From NCBI GenBank assembly GCA_900542375.1, contig UQNI01000036.1, positions 1-20,318 on the forward strand: a stretch of DNA of 20,318 nucleotides, written 5' to 3'. This document shows positions 7,201 through 12,816 of the stretch, in pieces. Within the stretch, counting starts at the first letter, position 1. Each line of letters opens with the position of its first letter. Source of the DNA: an uncultured Oscillospiraceae bacterium. Its GTDB lineage: Bacteria > Bacillota > Clostridia > Oscillospirales > Acutalibacteraceae. A program made the translations under genes and the position numbers. Under the pieces are notes generated by a model, which was given only the letters and a program-made list of their open reading frames with translations, ran no database searches and was not told the origin of the DNA.

Positions 7201-7862
7201 TTAATTAAAATTTACGTATAACATTATGTAACTATATAAATACTTTTTTGCTATTTCTTTAGCGTCATCCCATCCTATCAGTATTTCTGACTTAGAGTTC
7301 TCAATTAAGTTAGAGAGGTTCTCTATTTTATCAATAACATTATCTAAGGCAAAATAAATTGTTTCAGTGAATTTATCATTTATAAATTCTTCGTTGTCCT
7401 TTCCAAATGGTTTATAATGTACTGCTTTATTACGGGCGCTGTTTACCTGCTTAATCCAACTTTGAAGTTTCTTATCAAAATCTACATTTTATACATCCAT
7501 GTAATTTTATCAACTAAGGTGGAAGAATTGATAGAATGTTCAATATCATTTTTTGTCATTCTGTATTTAAAATCTAACACTTGTATGTAATATTCATTTA
7601 ACAAATGTTCAATATAGGTTCCTACAAGAATAATAGCGGTTTCATTTCTATTGTTTTTTATCTCAGATTTAATTCCATCCTTTAGTTCATCGTAATAAGT
7701 CACCGAATAACGCAACCTATCTACTATTTCTTCAAGATTTTCTGCAACTACTTGTCTTATAAAGTCTACATCATCAAATTTAGTAATTTTATGTTTTATT
7801 AAACAATAATGAATAATGTGTGGAGAAGCTAGCTTTAGTAATTCTTTTTCAAAATCTATCAT
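7201..7862 (-). pseudogene. HEPN-domain protein gene interrupted by a single-base frameshift
   Basis: The first frame starts at ATG 7862 after a GGAGG ribosome site and stops at 7482 after 126 codons. The minus-one frame then continues without a stop to 7201. Adding one A to the four-A run (plus-strand T-run 7487-7490) joins the two into a 220-residue protein. The downstream half then supplies ARNKAVHY, an R-x4-H motif (R144 and H149 in the joined protein, codons 7432-7434 and 7417-7419) typical of HEPN ribonucleases, and the upstream half supplies the helix AIILVGTYIEHLLNEYY typical of HEPN folds. HEPN proteins often act as RNases in defence or toxin-antitoxin systems; no MNT or other antitoxin gene is adjacent. 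The break could be a real mutation, phase variation in the A-run, or a sequencing error. The family call is by motif only. Confidence 0.72.
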
Positions 7863-7872
7863 AATTTACCTC

Positions 7873-7907
7873 CATTTAAACTTAATATAACATATTAAGT
7901 TTAAATG
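7873..7907. promoter_or_regulatory. Perfect palindromic operator at the HEPN gene promoter
   Basis: CATTTAAACTTAATAT (7873-7888) and ATATTAAGTTTAAATG (7892-7907) are exact reverse complements around three bases. The palindrome covers the -10 box, all of the spacer and the first -35 base, and ends ten bases before the start codon, close to the ribosome site. Such a position suits a repressor site. Confidence 0.75.
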
Positions 7908-7912
7908 CCCAA
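7884..7912 (-). promoter_or_regulatory. Probable promoter of the HEPN-domain gene
   Basis: On the minus strand TTGGGC (7907-7912), a 17-base spacer and TATATT (7884-7889) predict a start near 7877 and a leader of about 15 bases. Confidence 0.5.
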
Positions 7913-7939
7913 TTACCTATAATTATTTTGAAAAAGAAT

Positions 7940-7979
7940 AAATTCGAACCCATTACCAATCGGAAACGAATTCGAATTT
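7940..7979. repeat. 9-bp inverted repeat between the tmRNA terminator and the HEPN gene
   Basis: AAATTCGAA (7940-7948) and TTCGAATTT (7971-7979) are reverse complements with a 22-base spacer. The minus strand contains GGGTTCGAATTT, which resembles a tRNA T-loop, but no tRNA folds here. Confidence 0.6.
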
Positions 7980-8035
7980 CTTTGTTGTGGATTTATGCTG
8001 TAAAAAATATCCGCTGCAAACGCGAGTGAAAAGGC

Positions 8036-8073
8036 AAAAAAATGAGTCCGGAATGCGACTTGCGTCCAGACTC
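8036..8073 (-). terminator. Terminator of the smpB-ssrA transcript
   Basis: Read on the minus strand, GAGTCTGGA and TCCGGACTC (plus-strand 8065-8073 and 8044-8052) form a stem with one U-G pair, followed within two bases by seven Ts (plus-strand A-run 8036-8042). Confidence 0.85.
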
Positions 8074-8080
8074 AGTCTTG

Positions 8081-8429
8081 TGGTGGAGGCGAGGGGAATC
8101 GAACCCCTGTCCGAAAATCACTTGCCAAAGCTTTCTACGAGTGTATCCAATTATTTAACATTCCCGCATCTTACCGCTAATTGGAAAGCTGAAAGAATTG
8201 GTAGCCTTTGAGTCATGATCAAGTGAAAGGCGTCGCTTGATTCACGTGCACCACTCATCGACATCTCAATTCAGGCCGTGGTACTCCTAAATGAGACGGC
8301 AGCCTTAATTAGGCTGCGTACGCAACTTGTTTGTTGTCGTTTAATTTTAAAAATACGGCGTTTTCAGTGGGTCCGTACCACTACTCGCTTACTAAGGTTC
8401 ACAATCCCCGTCGAAACCTTTACGCCCCC
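8081..8429 (-). ncRNA. ssrA: Transfer-messenger RNA (tmRNA)
   Basis: This 349-nucleotide RNA rescues stalled ribosomes together with SmpB. Its 5' end GGGGGCG (8423-8429 complement) pairs with CGCCTCC before an encoded CCA (8081-8083). The GGTTCGATTCC T-loop precedes the acceptor strand, and the 5' part carries the conserved GTTTCGACGGGG stretch just after the acceptor stem. A tag reading frame ends at TAA 8309-8311 in the expected position. It follows smpB by 22 bases on the same strand and is probably cotranscribed and processed. The 3' CCA is genome-encoded. Confidence 0.96.
8309..8338 (-). other. tmRNA tag-peptide reading frame
   Basis: The frame reads GAC AAC AAA CAA GTT GCG TAC GCA GCC TAA, giving the proteolysis tag (A)DNKQVAYAA with the usual small hydrophobic AA end recognised by ClpXP-type proteases. 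I took GAC as the resume codon because the five bases before it, TAAAC, resemble the TAGTC of E. coli. If the frame starts one codon earlier the tag would begin with Asn. Confidence 0.75.
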
Positions 8430-8451
8430 ATATAGAACAATAGGAGATATC

Positions 8452-8919
8452 CTATCGATTTTTTTCTTTCATAGCGCGTTCAATATCACGTTTGGCAGCC
8501 TTAGCGGCTAAATCCTGACGTTTGTCATAGAGTTTTTTGCCTCTGCATAAGCCTACTTGAACTTTTACTTTTGAATTTTTAAAGTAAATGGAGATGGGAA
8601 TCAAAGAATATCCTTCTTGCTTTACATGACCGTATAAACGCATAATTTCTCGTTTATGAGCCAATAACCGTCTTACACGCATAGGGTCTTTGTTAAATAT
8701 GTTTCCCTGTTCATAAGGGCTGATATGCATGCCATTTATAAACAATTCACCTTTGACAATCGAACACCAGGAGTCCTTTAAATTTACTCTTCCTTGGCGC
8801 AAGGATTTTACTTCTGTTCCAAACAGCTCAATGCCTGTTTCCAGGCTTTCCTCTACAAAATAGTCATGGTAGGCTTTTTTATTTTGTGCAATTGTTTTTG
8901 TTGATGCTTTTTCTGCCAT
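8452..8919 (-). CDS. smpB: SsrA-binding protein SmpB
   Basis: SmpB binds the tRNA-like domain of tmRNA and places it in the A site of stalled ribosomes. The 155-residue length is normal. Visible family segments are KAYHDYFVEESLETGIELFG, GTEVKSLRQGRVNLKDSW, MHISPYEQGN, the RRLLAHKREI helix, LIPISIYFKNSKVKVQVGL, and the basic tail GKKLYDKRQDLAAKAAKRDI that enters the mRNA channel. An upstream in-frame ATG at 9000 exists, but ATG 8919 is preceded by GGAGGCG and gives the canonical N-terminus; the promoter at 8946-8975 lies inside the longer version. The gene sits immediately upstream of ssrA, linking both rescue components. Confidence 0.97.
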   Translation of the reverse strand: MAEKASTKTIAQNKKAYHDYFVEESLETGIELFGTEVKSLRQGRVNLKDSWCSIVKGELFINGMHISPYEQGNIFNKDPMRVRRLLAHKREIMRLYGHVKQEGYSLIPISIYFKNSKVKVQVGLCRGKKLYDKRQDLAAKAAKRDIERAMKEKNR

Positions 8920-8945
8920 AAAAACGCCTCCTTGCTGTATGTTGT

Positions 8946-8975
8946 AGCATATCATACTTGGGGCAACCTTGTCAA
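8946..8975 (-). promoter_or_regulatory. Promoter of smpB-ssrA
   Basis: On the minus strand a perfect TTGACA (8970-8975), an 18-base spacer and TATGCT (8946-8951) lie just upstream of the smpB ribosome site. Confidence 0.65.
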
Positions 8976-9129
8976 TGTAAGCGCATAAAACCCCGTTCAT
9001 TTGACAATTTATTTCAAATTTTGCTCCTTAAAACAAAAAGATAATACAAATAGTATATTTTATATTTATTTTTACAGATGATTATGGTATTATTTTATTT
9101 GTAAATAACATGCAAAGGGGGAGACGAAC

Positions 9130-9858
9130 TTGGAAGGTGAAGTGATTGCGGCAAGAACCATGAACAGTTTATATATTTGGTTAGATATTGCTTATCTTAT
9201 GATGTTACTGGGCGTGTTGCTATGGACCAAGCGCAGACAAGCTGTGATTGCGGGACTCATCGGAGGAGCTTTGTATTTTGCGGTAGATTACGGTATGTTC
9301 TATTTGCTTCTGGGAACACGGCAAGTAGTTGGAGCAGATCCGTTTTGGTTTTTGCTATGGCTTTCCATCAGTTACGGATTTACAAATTTCGTATGGATAT
9401 GGCTGTGGCTGGACCGCGATGGACATACCTTAGAGTGGTCAGTCTTAATTGTTGCAGGTTGGTTGGCTACTGCACTGCTGTCACAAAACTTTGGAAATCA
9501 ATTTTCGCAAATTTCTATTATGCGGGGTACCAATGATTATCATGGAATTATGGCTTTGATTTTGGTCATTGGATACGGCATTGTATGTATTTATAACATT
9601 CGATTGAAAGATAAAACAAAAAAGATTCCTGTCTTATGGATTCTGGCCATTGGCATTTTGGTTCAATTCGGCTGGGAATTTGTTTTAAATATAACAGGAA
9701 TACGCAATCAGAGTTTGCAAACTTTAATTGTCAATTCTTTGCTTGAAACCAATTTGGGATTGCCGTATCTTTATTTTATCCATCGTGCCGTTCATAAAAG
9801 AAGAGATGAGGCGTTACATAAACAATTGCCTGACAACGAAACTGTTTTTACATCGTAG
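9130..9858 (+). CDS. Unrecognised seven-helix integral membrane protein
   Basis: I do not recognise this 242-residue protein. It starts at TTG 9130 after AAAGGGGGAG; ATG 9160 is an alternative. Seven hydrophobic segments are visible at about residues 12-32, 38-61, 71-94, 103-118, 137-155, 165-188 and 199-221. Polar residues are embedded in several of them: an acidic residue in AVDYGMF, the WEF and ITGIR stretch at the end of helix six, and SLLETNLGLPY in helix seven. Connecting loops are short, and the C-terminus is charged and cytoplasmic if the positive-inside rule holds. No enzymatic motif is apparent. It is divergent from smpB, and the perfect stem at 9868-9903 follows its stop codon. Confidence 0.75.
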   Translation: MEGEVIAARTMNSLYIWLDIAYLMMLLGVLLWTKRRQAVIAGLIGGALYFAVDYGMFYLLLGTRQVVGADPFWFLLWLSISYGFTNFVWIWLWLDRDGHTLEWSVLIVAGWLATALLSQNFGNQFSQISIMRGTNDYHGIMALILVIGYGIVCIYNIRLKDKTKKIPVLWILAIGILVQFGWEFVLNITGIRNQSLQTLIVNSLLETNLGLPYLYFIHRAVHKRRDEALHKQLPDNETVFTS

Positions 9859-9867
9859 ATACTTGCC

Positions 9868-9903
9868 GTATCAAACCGACAAATGTATTTGTCGGTTTGA
9901 TAC
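9868..9903. repeat. Perfect 16-bp stem-loop after the membrane protein gene
   Basis: GTATCAAACCGACAAA (9868-9883) and TTTGTCGGTTTGATAC (9888-9903) are exact complements around TGTA. No T-run follows on either strand, so it is not a typical intrinsic terminator. An extra GATAC at 9858-9862 could pair with the left arm and compete with the stem. It may be a transcript-end stem or an operator for the esterase gene downstream. Confidence 0.8.
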
Positions 9904-9980
9904 GTCCATAAAAATTGTTAGGAGTGAAATGAGATGTTTCAGCATAAGTATGAATAAAATTCTTATGAAAGGAGTTTTTT

Positions 9981-10952
9981 ATGAGACGTATCCCTTTAGA
10001 AGAGGCAGCTTTCAAAGTATGCGAGCAAAGCTCAGTGCCACCCCTTATTTTTCAATTACCTCCCGCAAAAGGCAGAAAACAACTGGAAGACCAGCAAAAT
10101 TCCCCTGTAAATATGTATCCTGCCAATATTCAGTGTGAGCAAATTCAAATCAATGGAGGGGAAGAAATCACCACTTATTTTGTCACTCCAAAAGAAAATA
10201 CTTCTGTAAAAAGTATTATTTTTTATATTCATGGTGCGGGGTGGGTGTTTGGCAGTTTTCATACCCATGAAAAATTAGTTCGAGAATTGTCTGCACGTAC
10301 CAATTCTTTGATTGTATTTCCGGAATATACGCGTTCGCCCGAAGTCAGATTTCCAACCGCAATTCATCAATGCTATTATCTATTATGTCGCCTTCCTTAA
10401 TTAATAGGAAAAAAATACCCCAATATTGATTTCCGTACGCTCACAGTCGCGGGAGACAGCGTTGGAGGAAATATGGCAATTGCTATGACGCTTTTGGCCA
10501 AAGAAAAGTGCGGTCCCAAGATTCATAAACAATTGCTTTATTATCCTGTAACGAATGCTTGTTTTCAAACAGAGTCCTACCATAGATTTGCAAGAGGATA
10601 TTATCTGTATCGCGCAGGAATGGAATGGTTTTGGAATCAATATTTACCCCTGTTCAAACAGCGCAGTCATATTTTAGCTTCACCGCTGAGAGCCTCTGTA
10701 CATCAATTGAAAGGTCTTCCGGATGCCATGATTATCAACGGAGAAGCTGATGTGCTGAAAGATGACGGAGAAGCCTATGCAAAAAAATTAATGCGTGCAG
10801 GCGTCAATGTCACCGCAGTACAAATTCAAGGAACCATCCATGATTTTGTTATGCTGAATGTATTGGATCAGACAAATGCTTGCAGAACGGCAATGAATTT
10901 GTCCACAGACTGGATTTGTCAGAAAAATGTTGTGTTGTTAGATAGTAGATAA
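9981..10952 (+). pseudogene. Hormone-sensitive-lipase-family esterase split by an in-frame TAA
   Basis: One frame runs from ATG 9981 (ribosome site AAAGGAG) to 10952 with a single TAA at 10398-10400. The N-terminal part has the oxyanion motif HGAGW (residues 84-88). After the stop the same frame continues LIGKKYPNIDF and reaches the nucleophile elbow AGDSVGG with S160, then the acid in EADVLKDDGE and the histidine in TIHDFV. With one sense codon restored the product would be 323 residues, normal for alpha/beta-hydrolases of this family acting on small acyl esters. A CAA-to-TAA change would explain the stop. The ATG at 10473 lies after the nucleophile, so re-initiation there would not give an active enzyme. 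Its substrate is unknown. Confidence 0.88.
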
Positions 10953-11035
10953 CACAGAAGGTTGACTGTGCCGGTAGATTTTTTTCGGGAAATATGATAA
11001 GATTAATAAAAATATGGTTTGCAGTAGGGGACAGT

Positions 11036-11686
11036 ATGAAGCGAAATTATCAAAAAGAATTAGAGGAAACATTACAAAAATTACAGGCGGAAGGAAAGCG
11101 GCCCATATTAGTACTGCATTGCTGCTGTGCACCGTGCAGTACTTATGTTTTAAAGTATTTAGCCCAGTATTTTATCATCAAAATTTTATTTTATAATCCC
11201 AATATTTCTCCGAAAGAAGAATATTACCGCCGATTGGATGAGCTGCATTCTTTGCTCAAGCAAATGCAGTTGGAGCAAGAGATTGAAGTCATAGAGACAG
11301 AATACCATCCGGAACAGTTTTACCATTGCGTCGGTGGTTTGGAGAATGAACCGGAAGGCGGGGAGCGTTGCAAAAAATGCTTTGAATTAAGGCTGGCAGA
11401 AGCGGCGCAGAAAGCCTCTGAATTAGATGCAGATTATTTTACCACTACTTTGACCATCAGTCCGCATAAAAACGCAAATTTATTAAATGAGATAGGGCAG
11501 TTATTGGGTGAAAAATATCATATACCATACTTGTGCTCCGATTTTAAGAAGAAAGAAGGATTTAAACAATCCCTGATATTATCCCAACAGTATGGGTTAT
11601 ATCGACAAGACTATTGCGGATGTATTTTTTCCAAAAAGGAAAGAGAGCAGCAAAGAAAAGAAGCACAGTCATCTTTGATGGAATGA
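11036..11686 (+). CDS. queH: Epoxyqueuosine reductase QueH
   Basis: QueH reduces epoxyqueuosine to queuosine in the wobble base of GUN tRNAs and replaces the unrelated QueG in many anaerobes. The 216-residue protein has the family's cysteine motifs: HCCCAPCST (C29-C31 and C34), RCKKC (C112 and C115) and the late DYCGC (C194 and C196), and typical segments LFYNPNISPKEEY, TTTLTISPHKN, and YGLYRQDYCGC. The cysteines are expected to bind an iron-sulfur cluster plus a second metal. I chose ATG 11036 after GGGGA; an upstream ATG at 10994 has no ribosome site. The gene ends in a bidirectional terminator. No other queuosine genes are in the window. Confidence 0.94.
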   Translation: MKRNYQKELEETLQKLQAEGKRPILVLHCCCAPCSTYVLKYLAQYFIIKILFYNPNISPKEEYYRRLDELHSLLKQMQLEQEIEVIETEYHPEQFYHCVGGLENEPEGGERCKKCFELRLAEAAQKASELDADYFTTTLTISPHKNANLLNEIGQLLGEKYHIPYLCSDFKKKEGFKQSLILSQQYGLYRQDYCGCIFSKKEREQQRKEAQSSLME

Positions 11687-11690
11687 GATA

Positions 11691-11730
11691 AAAAAAGAGG
11701 AACGACTTTGAACATCGTTCCTCTTTTTTT
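11691..11730. terminator. Bidirectional terminator after queH
   Basis: GAGGAACGA (11697-11705) and TCGTTCCTC (11715-11723) form the stem core; the flanking A-run and T-run extend it and serve both convergent genes. Confidence 0.92.
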
Positions 11731-12178
11731 ATGGTCTGTGAAAATGCGGTTTTTCGCTTAGTTGTTGATTGATAAATGAGTGGAACTGAGCAACTACTTG
11801 CTTTTCTTTCTCCGATAAGGCTTCACTTGCAGAGGAGGTATTCAGGTGTTCATATAAGTCAGTTGCTATTTTAATTGGAACAGCTGTTAATACATGTAGA
11901 TTTTCAGCGCTGGATACTTTGCAAGCTTTCAGTACACATTTAGGAGCCATAACCAATGCAGCTAATTTTTGTGCCTGTTCGCGGTCGGAATCCATATTTT
12001 CGCTTTGTAAAATGAACTGGCATATATCCGTACAATTTTCAAATTTTTCATGTTCAAAATTGTTCAGATAGTCAACACGATTTACCTTTGCCAAATGTGT
12101 AATTTTAATAGGCAGTGTATCAAATTCACCCTCTATTAAAATATTTAGGGCTAATTCTTCCAGTGTTTGATTTAGCAT
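11729..12178 (-). CDS. ImmA/IrrE-like protein lacking the HExxH motif (tentative)
   Basis: The 149-residue protein starts at ATG 12178 with an AGGAGG ribosome site. Its N-terminal layout, a helix LALNILIEGEF then LPIKITHLAKVNRVDYLNNF, resembles the start of ImmA/IrrE (DUF955) peptidases. The later segment DREQAQKLAALVMAPKCVLKACKVSSAENL resembles the helix that follows the catalytic helix in that family (R-x-A-x-x-FAAxLLMP). The intervening zinc-binding HExxH is absent; that position reads NCTDICQFILQSEN. If the relationship is right it is a pseudo-peptidase, possibly binding a regulator without cleaving it. No HTH repressor partner is adjacent. The rest of the C-terminus is helical and ends HFHRP. 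Assignment is by pattern only. Confidence 0.55.
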   Translation of the reverse strand: MLNQTLEELALNILIEGEFDTLPIKITHLAKVNRVDYLNNFEHEKFENCTDICQFILQSENMDSDREQAQKLAALVMAPKCVLKACKVSSAENLHVLTAVPIKIATDLYEHLNTSSASEALSEKEKQVVAQFHSFINQQLSEKPHFHRP

Positions 12179-12348
12179 ATTGTTTCCTCCTAATTCTTTT
12201 CTTTTATTTAGTATATAATTTGATTATAATCCATAATTATGTCTAAATTATGTTTTTTTCTAATTTTTTTATTTGTAACCAATTTTTGTTAGATGCAATA
12301 TGGTAAACCATAGGTGTAAATCAATAACAGTTGGAGGTCATTTTGTCT

Positions 12349-12666
12349 ATGGAAGGATTATTTATTGGTATTTTTTGTTTCGTTATGATGAGTGTGTTTT
12401 ATTCTTTTGTGAAAAAACAAAACAGTTGTTTTATGGAAAAAGTTTGGCCGGTATTTTTCATAGTAGGAATTGGCAGTATGATTGGTGCGGTATTTGTGAA
12501 AGAGTGCGTATGGTCGGCTATGCTTGCAATAACAGGAGTTATGTTTTTGTGGAGCATGAGCGAAATCAAGGAGAAAAACAGCTATCAACTGTATGAAACG
12601 CTACATATTAACGATGTGGAATTCTTATGCAGTCCCAGAGAAGAAAATCAGAATTCAGAGGTTTAA
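12349..12666 (+). CDS. Small membrane protein, DUF4491-like
   Basis: This 105-residue protein has three predicted membrane segments (FIGIFCFVMMSVFYSFV, VWPVFFIVGIGSMIGAVFV, AMLAITGVMFLWSM). The order GxFxF...FY...VKK, W..FF..G......, then LWSMSEIKE fits the short DUF4491 family, in which LWSI-E follows the third helix. The tail (about 75 to 105) is hydrophilic and does not match the usual ending. Start choice is uncertain: ATG 12349 and TTG 12343 are both served by GGAGG at 12333-12337, the TTG with better spacing. Function is unknown. It has its own terminator. Confidence 0.62.
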   Translation: MEGLFIGIFCFVMMSVFYSFVKKQNSCFMEKVWPVFFIVGIGSMIGAVFVKECVWSAMLAITGVMFLWSMSEIKEKNSYQLYETLHINDVEFLCSPREENQNSEV

Positions 12667-12670
12667 GTAT

Positions 12671-12697
12671 CGGCTGCCATTGGCAGCTGTTTTTTTC
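12671..12697 (+). terminator. Terminator of the DUF4491-like gene
   Basis: GCTGCC (12673-12678) and GGCAGC (12682-12687) pair around ATT, followed by a run of Ts from 12690. Confidence 0.88.
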
Positions 12698-12732
12698 ATT
12701 GTAAAATTTATAAATCGTTTAGAATTTTTTTA

Positions 12733-12760
12733 TTGTATTGTTAGCAAGATATGGTATAGT
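12733..12760 (+). promoter_or_regulatory. Promoter of the P-type ATPase gene
   Basis: TTGTAT (12733-12738), a 16-base spacer and TATAGT (12755-12760) predict a start near 12767. The leader of about 50 bases is too short for a yybP-ykoY-type riboswitch. Confidence 0.55.
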
Positions 12761-12816
12761 AAATATGACAATCAATCCGTATGTGTTGATACATACAAAA
12801 TAACAGAAAAGGTGAT

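Noticed and set aside
10473..10952. Separate gene starting at ATG 10473
   Set aside because: It is the C-terminal part of the esterase; the catalytic Ser lies upstream of this ATG and there is no convincing ribosome site.
10955..10990. Terminator after the esterase (CACAG/CTGTG before a T-run)
   Set aside because: The stem has only five pairs and the T-run starts about 10 bases after it, so it is too weak to call.
12232..12252. CATAATT/AATTATG inverted repeat upstream of the ImmA/IrrE-like gene
   Set aside because: Short arms in very AT-rich DNA; no promoter boxes aligned with it.
12671..12816. Manganese (yybP-ykoY) riboswitch before the P-type ATPase gene
   Set aside because: The leader from the predicted promoter is only about 50 bases and shows none of the conserved loops.
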